Below are positions 56,229 through 64,000 of a stretch of 64,000 nucleotides of DNA, piece by piece. Location of the stretch: the NCBI GenBank assembly GCA_963734625.1, contig CAVTHW010000018.1, positions 1 through 64,000 on the forward strand. The letters run 5' to 3'. Below the pieces are notes generated by a model. That model was not told where the DNA came from. It did no database searches and saw only the letters and a list, made by a program, of their open reading frames with translations. Position numbers and translations under genes: made by a program. The stretch's first letter is position 1; every line of letters starts with the position of its first letter. The stretch is from CAVTHW01 sp963734625 (GTDB lineage: Bacteria > Acidobacteriota > Terriglobia > Bryobacterales > Bryobacteraceae).

Positions 56229-57642
56229 GGCATTCGCCGTTCCCTCCCTTTGCCGCTGCCTCAGCGGTCAGGCGGAAGATCTTCGCCGACTGCTCATCCT
56301 CAACCAGACTCCTTTCTCCAGCCCGCTTCTTAGGGCATTCCTCAGGCGTCTTTCGCGGGACCTGGAGGAGGGCGGAGGGATCTTCTCGAACCTCTTAGTG
56401 CGGATCGGGCGCCTCGCAAATCCCGTAGCCCGCAAGAGGCTGATCCGCAACCTCTTCTTTCATTGGGGCGTGCGGGGCGCCAGCGTTCGCACGCGCATCC
56501 GGCAGGCCGGGATGTGGCCGCCTTTCGTCGTCACCATGAGCCCGACGATGCGCTGCAACCTCAATTGCCGCGGCTGTTACTCGGGTCTATACTCCAAGCA
56601 GGGCGAGCTGAGCGAGACGGAGCTGGACCGCCTTTTTACGGAATGCAAGCAGATGGGCAACTACTTCGTCGTCCTCACGGGCGGCGAACCCTATCTGCTG
56701 AAGGACGGCCTGCTGCGGCTGTTCAAGAAGCACAACGACATGTACTTCCTCACCTTCACCAACGGGACTCTGTTCGACGAACCGCTGGTGAAGGAACTTG
56801 CTCGCCTGGGCAACGTCGCGCCGGCCCTCAGCCTGGAAGGGTTCGAGGCGGAGACCGATCGAAGACGCGGCGCGGGCATTCACGCACGCGTTCTCAAGAG
56901 CATGGACCTCCTCCGCTCCCATGGCGTATTGTTCGGGATCAGCGTCACCTATGCCAGCGACAACGTGGACGTGCTCACGGATGACCGGTTCATCGAGTCC
57001 ATGCTCGAGCGCGGCGTCTTGTTCGCCTGGTACTTCATGTTCATTCCGGTGGGCAAGGACCCCATCCTCGAGCTTGTTCCCACACCGGAGCAACGCATCC
57101 AGTGCGGCAAACGCGTCGCGGAGATGCGGAAGAAGTACGGCCTGTTCATGGCCGACTTCTGGAATGACGGCCCCGCGGTGGGCGGTTGCCTGGCCGGCGC
57201 ACGGCGCTACATGCACGTTCTGAATTCCGGCCGCGTGGAAGCTTGTGTCTTCGCGCACTTCGGAGTGGATAACATCCGCGAGAAGAGCCTGCTCGAGGCT
57301 GCCAATTCGCCCTTCTTCAACGCCATTCGGGAGGCCTTCCCATTCAACGAGGCGGCCAACCTGAAGCGCCCCTGCATGATTACGGACAACCCACAGGTGC
57401 TCCGTAAACTGATCGACGAGCACGTGGTGGCGAAGGGGCACGCGCACTCAGAGGATGTCGTGCGCGATCCGGAGGTGACCCGTTGGATTGACGACTACGC
57501 CCAGCGGTTCAAGGACCTCACCGAGCCTGAGTGGCTCAAAGTGATCGAGAATCCCGAATCGCGCTGGCACAAGCAAAAACCCGAGTACCAGAATCTATTC
57601 AAACTAGGGAAGAGGGGCCCGGGGAACCAGTGGCAGGCGTGA
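56203..57642 (+). CDS. Radical SAM enzyme coupled to phosphatidyltransferase
   Basis: 479 residues. About 100 residues lie ahead of the radical SAM barrel. The cluster motif is CNLNCRGC (Cys118, Cys122, Cys125), followed by SAM-contact VVLTGGEPYLL and TFTNGTLFD. The C-terminal part has two cysteines (GGCLAGARRYMHVLNSGRVEACVFAHFG) and a later Cys in LKRPCMITDN, possibly a second iron-sulfur site of the SPASM type. Overlap with the lipid-head-group enzyme suggests a lipid or isoprenoid substrate, but this is inference; HpnH- or Tes-like activity has not been shown. Confidence 0.85.
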   Translation: MSLTQELVKAFAVPSLCRCLSGQAEDLRRLLILNQTPFSSPLLRAFLRRLSRDLEEGGGIFSNLLVRIGRLANPVARKRLIRNLFFHWGVRGASVRTRIRQAGMWPPFVVTMSPTMRCNLNCRGCYSGLYSKQGELSETELDRLFTECKQMGNYFVVLTGGEPYLLKDGLLRLFKKHNDMYFLTFTNGTLFDEPLVKELARLGNVAPALSLEGFEAETDRRRGAGIHARVLKSMDLLRSHGVLFGISVTYASDNVDVLTDDRFIESMLERGVLFAWYFMFIPVGKDPILELVPTPEQRIQCGKRVAEMRKKYGLFMADFWNDGPAVGGCLAGARRYMHVLNSGRVEACVFAHFGVDNIREKSLLEAANSPFFNAIREAFPFNEAANLKRPCMITDNPQVLRKLIDEHVVAKGHAHSEDVVRDPEVTRWIDDYAQRFKDLTEPEWLKVIENPESRWHKQKPEYQNLFKLGKRGPGNQWQA

Positions 57643-59088
57643 ACGCCCAACGCCCCGATCGGTTCGCTCCCTAAACAAACGGAAAAGATCCTGCAGCAGA
57701 TTCCAGAGTTGGTACGCGGTGCTGGGCTGCGTCAGCATGGACCAGGCATGGCGGAGGATTAACCGCGGGCGGAGATAGAAGCGCCTGATAAACTCGCTGT
57801 GCTTTGCGACCAACTGTTCCTGCGTCAGCCCCCTGGGCACGAAGACCGGCCGCCAGAAGCTGAAGGCCGGCCAGGAGGACTCGTCCAACGTGCCGTACTC
57901 ACTCGCGTGCTCGAACTGGTAGGTTCCCGGCATTGGCGTGTTGAGGGTGACCGAGACGTAATCGAGTTTCAGACGGATGGCCAAGTCCACGCTCCTGTCG
58001 ATGGTCTCGAGGGACTCCTTTGGATGGCCGACGATGAAGAATCCCTTCGTGGTGAGACCGACCCGCCGGCAAATCTCGATGATGCGCTCCACATCCGCGA
58101 GCTTGATGTTCTTGCGGATCTCCTTGAGGATTTCTTCGTCGCCGCTTTCGATACCCAGGAAGATGTGCCAGCACCCGTGCGCTTTCATGTAACGGAGCAG
58201 TTCTTCGTCGACGGTATCGATCCGCGCCTTGCAAGTCCACGGGAAGTGAAGCCCGCGTTGCGCGGCCAGGTCGAAGATTTCGTGAATCCTCGACGGATTG
58301 AGGGTGAAGGTGTCGTCCACGAAGGCGATTTCGCGGACATGGAATCGCCGGAGGAGCAGTCCGATCTCCTCGACGACACTCTCGGCCGACCGCATGCGGA
58401 TCCTCCGGCCGAACGTCGCTTGCGAACAGAAGGTGCATTCGTTCGGACAGCCCCGCGACGTGATGATGTTCGCCACTGGCCGCTTGCGGTAATTAAAGGG
58501 AGGAGGCCGGTAGACTGCGATGTCAGGGATCAGGTCGTAGGCCGGCGACGGTAGGGAGTCCAGATCCTCGATGTAAGAGCGCGGGGGATTCAGCACCACC
58601 TGTCCGTTTCGCCGGAAGACAAGTCCCTTCACTGCCGCCGGGTCGGACCCGCATTCGAGCATCTGGATCGTCTCGCGGAGCGTTTCCTCTCCTTCGTGCC
58701 GAATGGCGTAATCGAACGCATCGAATTCCAGCACTTCCAATGGCCGGCTGGAAACGTGCGGCCCGCCGGCGATTACAGGCAGGTGCGGTAACTCCGCCTT
58801 CACCACCTGTGCCAGTTCGACAGCGCGGTGGAAAATCGGAGTTGTTGTCGAAATGCCGACGGCATCGAACCCGCCCTGGCGGAGGTGGGCCACAATCGCA
58901 CTAGGAGGCAGCCTTCCGGCTTCGGCGTCGATCGCCTCCACCCGGCAGCCGTGCTGGCGCAAGTAAGCGGCCAGGTAGAACAAGCCCAGGGGAATCTGCT
59001 TGCCCGCGAAGATCCCCAATTTGCCGCGATACCGTTCGGCCTTGGTGATGTTCGGGTACACCAATAGGACTTTGCTTCTCAAGCCCAT
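57604..59088 (-). CDS. B12-binding-domain radical SAM protein
   Basis: 494 residues from ATG 59088, which directly precedes LLVYPNITKAERYRGKLG. The first about 150 residues have the fold order of cobalamin-binding domains (PLGLFYLAAYLRQHGCRVEAIDAE, FDAVGISTTTPIFHRAVELA, PVIAGGPHVSS), although no DxHxxG is seen. The radical SAM cluster is CPNECTFC (Cys214, Cys218, Cys221), with the B12-family layout GIESGDEEILKEIRKNI and GFFIVGHPKES after it. The gene converges with the upstream radical SAM gene (39-bp overlap). It might methylate or couple unactivated carbons, for example in lipid tailoring. Confidence 0.85.
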   Translation of the reverse strand: MGLRSKVLLVYPNITKAERYRGKLGIFAGKQIPLGLFYLAAYLRQHGCRVEAIDAEAGRLPPSAIVAHLRQGGFDAVGISTTTPIFHRAVELAQVVKAELPHLPVIAGGPHVSSRPLEVLEFDAFDYAIRHEGEETLRETIQMLECGSDPAAVKGLVFRRNGQVVLNPPRSYIEDLDSLPSPAYDLIPDIAVYRPPPFNYRKRPVANIITSRGCPNECTFCSQATFGRRIRMRSAESVVEEIGLLLRRFHVREIAFVDDTFTLNPSRIHEIFDLAAQRGLHFPWTCKARIDTVDEELLRYMKAHGCWHIFLGIESGDEEILKEIRKNIKLADVERIIEICRRVGLTTKGFFIVGHPKESLETIDRSVDLAIRLKLDYVSVTLNTPMPGTYQFEHASEYGTLDESSWPAFSFWRPVFVPRGLTQEQLVAKHSEFIRRFYLRPRLILRHAWSMLTQPSTAYQLWNLLQDLFRLFRERTDRGVGRSRLPLVPRAPLP

Positions 59089-59132
59089 AGCGTTCGCTCC
59101 GAGGCTGCAAGTGAGTATACAACAGACACCGG

Positions 59133-59561
59133 CTAACAAACCCGCGGCTTGGGTATGGCGAACACGAAGAACTCGGAGAGCAGGAAGTTGGCTGTTCCCG
59201 CGGTCACCGTCGCAACCGCGTTGGATAGGAGATAGTGCATCCCCGCCCTCTCCACCAGCAACCACATCATGAGCAGATTGACCACCATGCCGACTGCGCC
59301 GTTGGCCAAGTGAAAGCGCAGCAGCCGTAGCAGGACCTCTCGCGGCAGAAGTCCGGCGGAGCGATCGCGCCAGGTCCAGCGAAGGTGCCAGGTGAAGTTG
59401 TGCAGCACCGCCGCTTCGACCGCGAGCGCCGTGGCCCACAAGTAATTGAGATGGGCAATCTCCGATAGCGCGATCAGGAGTCCGAATTTCACGCTCAGAC
59501 CCAGCACGCCAACCAGGTTGTAGCGGAGAAAGCGGAGGGCGCCGCGTGGCCACGCCGTCAT
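59133..59561 (-). CDS. GtrA-family membrane protein
   Basis: 142 residues with four hydrophobic helices. Motifs FLRYNLVGVLGLSVKFGLLIALSE and NYLWATALAVEAAVLHNFTWHLRWTWRDRS match the GtrA family, which moves polyprenyl-phosphate sugars or supports membrane glycosylation. The start overlaps the upstream gene by 4 bp. It adds lipid-linked sugar transport to the membrane-lipid theme of 55.4-60.5 kb. Confidence 0.85.
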   Translation of the reverse strand: MTAWPRGALRFLRYNLVGVLGLSVKFGLLIALSEIAHLNYLWATALAVEAAVLHNFTWHLRWTWRDRSAGLLPREVLLRLLRFHLANGAVGMVVNLLMMWLLVERAGMHYLLSNAVATVTAGTANFLLSEFFVFAIPKPRVC

Positions 59562-60550
59562 GAGCCTGTACCGGGATGGCTCTTGCCAGGATCAAGATCC
59601 ATCTGTAGGCGAAGCCACCAGCGCGGCTGGAGGAGGATGCGCACCGGTACGCCTTTCAATTCGCCCGAGACCGGAATCCAGAGGTCAAAATCCGTCCGCG
59701 TTTGTTTCACCGTGTTGAAGCAGCGAAAACGGATCAGCGCCGTGTCCCGGTAGCGGACCGTACCGGATGCCAGACGCGCCTCAAACACCCCCGGCTGTTT
59801 GACGCTCGACACCTCGAGCGTGTAAAGCTTTGCGTTAAACACAAATCTAAGAGATGGCTTGGTGCGCTTCTCCATGACCTGTCTTATCAAGTCCGAAAGT
59901 CCGCTCAGAAACCCGTAAGGCGCGCCATACACATCACCTGCATTGGCGAGTTGCTTTTGCAGGGACGGCGGCAGGTTCTTGAGGGCGTCACTATAATCTG
60001 CGAGTAGACGCTCAGCGCGTTTGTAGTGAAGCTCGTCATCCTCCGCCAGGATCCGCAGTTCGCTCGAGGCCAGCACAGGAAGCACTCTGCTCCTGGTTCC
60101 GTCGTACAGATACCGGTGCGCGGCGGCGGCTTCTTTGCTCGTTGCCAGAGCCTCGCCGATGGAGGGTTCGGTCGAGTGCCGCATAATGCCGAGGAATTCC
60201 GTGCTCAGCAGGCGCGGACCCGGAGCGCTTGCTTCGCGGACCCATTCCGCAGTCTCCAGGCCGTAGCCCCAGCGGTTGATCCGCCTGGGAATCCGCTCCG
60301 GCTCCGAGCCGAACAGGACCTCGATTCGCTCCGTCCAGCGATCGCCGGACGGAGCGCCGCTGCGAGTGAGAGTGATCTTGCCGCCGCCCACGTCGTCTCT
60401 TCCGATCCACGGGAGCAGCAGGCGGATCTCGCCTCTAAGCTTGTAGACGAAGGTGCCATCGGCGGGCGTCGCCGAGGGAAGCAAGATCAGGGCCAGACCC
60501 GTGACAGCAGTTCGTATGACTGCCACAGAACGCGCTGCCTTGCCTCTCAT
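59558..60550 (-). CDS. Secreted protein of unknown function
   Basis: 330 residues. Hydrophobic N-terminus (VIRTAVTGLALILLPSATPADG) acts as signal peptide. The remainder is mostly beta-rich: GTFVYKLRGEIRLLLPWIGRDDVGGGKITLTRSGAPSGDRWTERIEVLF and YTLEVSSVKQPGVFEARLASGTVRYRDTALIRF. The shape could fit an outer-membrane or periplasmic lipid-carrier-type protein, but I cannot name a family. It overlaps gtrA-like by 4 bp, so the two belong to one operon that leads into the B12 radical SAM gene. Confidence 0.6.
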   Translation of the reverse strand: MRGKAARSVAVIRTAVTGLALILLPSATPADGTFVYKLRGEIRLLLPWIGRDDVGGGKITLTRSGAPSGDRWTERIEVLFGSEPERIPRRINRWGYGLETAEWVREASAPGPRLLSTEFLGIMRHSTEPSIGEALATSKEAAAAHRYLYDGTRSRVLPVLASSELRILAEDDELHYKRAERLLADYSDALKNLPPSLQKQLANAGDVYGAPYGFLSGLSDLIRQVMEKRTKPSLRFVFNAKLYTLEVSSVKQPGVFEARLASGTVRYRDTALIRFRCFNTVKQTRTDFDLWIPVSGELKGVPVRILLQPRWWLRLQMDLDPGKSHPGTGS

Positions 60551-60827
60551 AACGGTGAATTATCCCATACCAACGAAGAAACTCGGAGCTTGGAGGGCGT
60601 AGGCAAACGGTAGGCTGCTACGTCGTGCAGCTACTTCAAGCGCCTGATCCCCCAAGGGGCTTACTTCTTAGCCTTGCTCTGCGCCAGCGACCTAGTTAAG
60701 CATATGCTGGCCAGCAGGCTTTGCTGGCGTTATCCGAGCCCGGGGAACCGTATGTGATTCAAACAAAGGGCATTATCCGCCGATCCAGGCGTCCCCAGAG
60801 TCGCCAGGCCGGGGCTATACCTGCGCC
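60551..60827. other. Intergenic region with possible terminator hairpin
   Basis: About 280 bases. A 7-bp perfect stem, GCCAGCA (60710-60716) and TGCTGGC (60722-60728), with a GGCTT loop could terminate transcription from either side, but no T-run follows. No gene seen. Confidence 0.4.
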
Positions 60828-62276
<1,449 letters not shown>

Positions 62277-62291
62277 TATAGGAACGCGAGG

Positions 62292-62328
62292 GGCAGCCGT
62301 CCCGGCTGCCGCCGGGCTTCTGCCCGGC
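62292..62328. repeat. Tandem REP-like hairpins
   Basis: Two adjacent perfect stems: GGCAGCC-GTCCC-GGCTGCC (62292-62310) and GCCGGGC-TTCT-GCCCGGC (62311-62328). They lie between the divergent gatB and CBS genes and belong to the same structural type as those at 5605-5653. Confidence 0.55.
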
Positions 62329-62439
62329 GTGCCCACCGTCCCTGTGGCAACCGGATTCCTGCGCGCTCGGCAACGGCAGCTTGACGACGCCGCAGCCCTA
62401 TGAAAAAGTAGAGTTATCACAGACTGGGGAAAGGTTCAC

Positions 62440-62889
62440 ATGGGCTTTAAGGAAACTGCGCGCTCGATTTTTAGCGTCAAGGGCAAAGCGGTCTGGTCGG
62501 TTGCCCCCGAGGCAACAGTCTACGAAGCGTTGGTGCTTCTGGCGGAGAAGGACATCGGGGCCCTGCCCGTGGTTTCAGGCGGGAAGCTGGAAGGCATGTT
62601 CTCCGAGCGCGACTATGCCCGCAAGCTTGTTCTCCATGGCAAGTCTTCCGCCGAAACTCGCGTCAGCGAGGTCATGAGCACGCGGGTCGTGACCGTGACC
62701 CCGGACCAGACCGTGGAGGACTGCATGCGAATCATGACTCGCCACAGGATTCGCCATCTGCCGGTTCTGGATGGCGGAACGCTTGTGGGCGTGGTCTCCA
62801 TCGGCGACCTAGTGAACGCCATCATCTCCGTCCAGGCCGCGACCATTCAACAGTTGAGCGGCTACATCTCAGGCAAGTATCCAGGTTGA
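62440..62889 (+). CDS. CBS-domain-pair regulatory protein
   Basis: 149 residues that are nearly all one Bateman module. CBS1 spans about 10-65 (VWSVAPEATVYEALVLLAEKDIGALPVV, then LEGMFSERDYARKLVL) and CBS2 about 72-130 (VMSTRVVTVTPDQTVEDCMRIMTRHRIRHLPVL, then GVVSIGDLVNAIIS). It binds adenosyl nucleotides (AMP, ATP or SAM) in homologues and passes this signal to partner proteins. It has no attached effector domain. It is divergent from gatB. Confidence 0.92.
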   Translation: MGFKETARSIFSVKGKAVWSVAPEATVYEALVLLAEKDIGALPVVSGGKLEGMFSERDYARKLVLHGKSSAETRVSEVMSTRVVTVTPDQTVEDCMRIMTRHRIRHLPVLDGGTLVGVVSIGDLVNAIISVQAATIQQLSGYISGKYPG

Positions 62890-63009
62890 TTTGGCCCGCC
62901 AGACGTCCCTTGGGAGCCGGTGCAATTCGCTCGAGGGCGGTCGCGACGGAATCGGTGGTCAAGGCGGCCCTCCGGAGGCCATGGTAGTGCGTCTGCGCTG
63001 CAAATACTG

Positions 63010-63095
63010 ACCACTCCCTCCCGGTCGTGATTCTCGCTGAGCCAGAAGCACCACTCCCTGTCGGTCGCGGTTCGGTGCTTCTGGCTCAGCGAGAA
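63010..63095. repeat. 22-bp perfect stem with duplicated flank
   Basis: Arms at 63031-63052 and 63074-63095 pair over 22 bases without mismatch, with a 21-nt loop. The loop (ACTCCCTGTCGGTCGCGGTTC) repeats, with four changes, the 21 bases at 63012-63032 (ACTCCCTCCCGGTCGTGATTC), so the element is a composite of an imperfect direct repeat and a perfect inverted repeat. It lies between the CBS and glucosaminidase genes and would make a very stable RNA or DNA cruciform. Confidence 0.75.
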
Positions 63096-63171
63096 ACCAG
63101 GACCTGCGGCCACTCGGACGACCGGGTTCGAGACAATCGACGCCGCCGCGGAACCCCATCCTCTGGCAATT

Positions 63172-63180
63172 TGGTATAAT
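63172..63180 (+). promoter_or_regulatory. Extended -10 promoter of glucosaminidase-like gene
   Basis: TGGTATAAT fits TGn plus a perfect -10 box. Transcription would start near 63187, giving a leader of about 125 nt that contains GGGCC-GTCAT-GGCCC (63200-63214) and the arms TAGAAG and CTTCTA. No riboswitch class is recognised in it. Confidence 0.5.
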
Positions 63181-63311
63181 TCTGTTTGTATAGCGCCTTC
63201 GGGCCGTCATGGCCCAAGCGACAGGGCCCTCGAACTGGAACCGGGCTGAATTCATAGAAGTTGGTTCTATTTAGCTTCTAAGCCAAAGAAAACAAAGGAT
63301 AAGATTCAGGA

Positions 63312-63830
63312 ATGCTAGGTGTGTCCAAAACTGTGGTGGTGTGTGCCGGTCTCTTGGCCGTACACTCAGGGATCAGTCCCGGCCAGCAGTTGACTGCTCG
63401 GGACTACAGTGCGGACCCTCGTTTGGAAAAGCTGAGAGGCTTTTTCAACGACTTCCGAGCTCCAGCTTACGCCTTCGCCGAGGACTTCCTGGCCTCCGCC
63501 GACCGTCACGGCCTGGACTGGAGGCTGCTGCCCAGTGTCTCGATTCTGGAGTCCGGGGGTGGCAAGGCGTCCAGGAAAAACAACATCCTCGGGTGGGATT
63601 CCTGCCGGGTGGGTTTTGCATCTGTACCGGCCGGCGTAGAAACCGTAGCGGCCCGGCTGGCACACTCCAGCCTATACAAGAACAAGGACTTAAACCAGAA
63701 ACTGGCAGTCTACAACCCCAGGCACGAGTATCCGTCGCGAGTCAAAGCCCTCATGCGACGACTGGGCCCCGATCCGGCTCTGACGCCTCCCCGAGACCGG
63801 CGCTTTGGCGCACCCCTCGCCCCGCACTAA
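63312..63830 (+). CDS. Secreted glucosaminidase/lysozyme-like protein
   Basis: 172 residues. Signal peptide (KTVVVCAGLLAVHSGISPG), then FNDFRAPAYAFAEDFLASADRHGLDWRLLPSVSILESGGGKASRKNNILGWDS, where Glu in ILESGGG is the likely catalytic acid of a glucosaminidase or goose-type lysozyme-like fold. GVETVAARLAHSSLYKNKDL is the C-terminal helix typical of cell-wall hydrolases. It is probably exported to remodel or attack peptidoglycan. The leader has an extended -10 promoter. Its stop overlaps the minus-strand small gene by 4 bp. Confidence 0.72.
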   Translation: MLGVSKTVVVCAGLLAVHSGISPGQQLTARDYSADPRLEKLRGFFNDFRAPAYAFAEDFLASADRHGLDWRLLPSVSILESGGGKASRKNNILGWDSCRVGFASVPAGVETVAARLAHSSLYKNKDLNQKLAVYNPRHEYPSRVKALMRRLGPDPALTPPRDRRFGAPLAPH

Positions 63831-63973
63831 CCCAGTTGACGGACCGCGAAGATGAGGCCGCCGAAAATGGCGACGGCTAAGACCGCGCCCACCACCCACT
63901 TCAGGACGGTTTCCTTGGTCGACTCCAAGGCCTTGTCGTCCTGCTTCATCTGATCATCGAGACTCTCAAACAT
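63827..63973 (-). CDS. 48-residue single-span membrane protein
   Basis: ATG 63973 to TAG 63827. An acidic N-terminus (MFESLDDQMKQDDKALEST) precedes one helix (VLKWVVGAVLAVAIFGGLIFAVRQLG). A purine-rich ribosome site (AGGGAGAGGG) lies just before the start, which supports the gene although it is short. Function is unknown. It overlaps the stop of the glucosaminidase-like gene. Confidence 0.65.
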   Translation of the reverse strand: MFESLDDQMKQDDKALESTKETVLKWVVGAVLAVAIFGGLIFAVRQLG

Positions 63974-64000
63974 GGTCCCTCTCCCTTCCCGATAGGAAGC

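Noticed and set aside
63187..63311. Riboswitch in the 125-nt leader
   Set aside because: Hairpins exist, but I could not fit the conserved cores of c-di-GMP or other common riboswitches.

Overview
The window looks like chromosomal DNA of an acidobacterium related to Solibacter/Bryobacterales. The support is indirect. GC content is high and genes are densely packed. Many proteins are secreted, several through Tat-type signals with an RR(Q/D)FL core. There are VWFA-type and FG-GAP-type secreted proteins, and one secreted protein (44384-46801) carries a block resembling the Solibacter-type C-terminal domain (PGENLTIYATGLGPGG). LpxA and LpxD show a Gram-negative outer membrane. No rRNA, tRNA, CRISPR array or complete transposase was seen.

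Layout. 0.2-5.5 kb: alpha/beta hydrolase, GH127-type glycosidase and a secreted FAD oxidoreductase. 6.1-10.4 kb: a rubredoxin-flavin reductase fusion overlapping a DDAH-like hydrolase, then a membrane spermidine-synthase-like protein. 10.3-12.2 kb: divergent lpxA and lpxD. 12.2-13.8 kb: secreted subtilase. 13.8-22.7 kb: a surface-polysaccharide island with O-antigen ligase, initiating sugar transferase, NAD-dependent epimerase, two GT4 enzymes, a GT-C-like membrane protein, a GT2 and a flippase. 22.8-27.9 kb: CE15-type esterase, SGNH esterase, CvpA-like protein, alginate-lyase-like protein and GNAT. 28-32 kb: small genes, flavin reductase, and a TrpB2-like gene coupled to a methyltransferase. 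32-36.7 kb: OmpA lipoprotein and an NtrC/histidine kinase/lipoprotein operon. 36.9-43.7 kb: DUF362, an M16 peptidase pair, VWFA and FG-GAP proteins. 44-48.7 kb: a GT2 relic, a large secreted protein with an ILEI/PANDER-like domain, and a matrixin protease. 48.6-54.8 kb: a mosaic of phage-like genes (holin-size protein, endolysin, coat-protein fragment), trxB, a shrunken gatB copy and a tricorn fragment. 53.8-60.6 kb: a duplicated small-protein/CDP-alcohol phosphotransferase module, two radical SAM proteins, GtrA and a secreted protein. 60.8-64 kb: full gatB, CBS protein, a strong inverted repeat and a secreted glucosaminidase-like protein.

Two points affect how the annotation should be read. 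First, at least ten single-base frame breaks fall inside otherwise well-conserved genes, including lpxD. This pattern suggests residual sequencing or assembly errors, so those genes are given as one frameshifted CDS each. Second, the 43.7-44.4 and 51.9-54.8 kb stretches hold genuinely decayed gene pieces.

The most unusual items are: the gatB copy that lost four internal segments, each a multiple of three bases; the duplicated CDP-alcohol phosphotransferase module next to two radical SAM enzymes; the FAM3/ILEI-like domain and its orphan relic at 7.85 kb; and several unlabelled repeat families (a 104-bp element with terminal inverted repeats, an 87-bp tandem leader duplication, and a 22-bp perfect stem with duplicated flanks).
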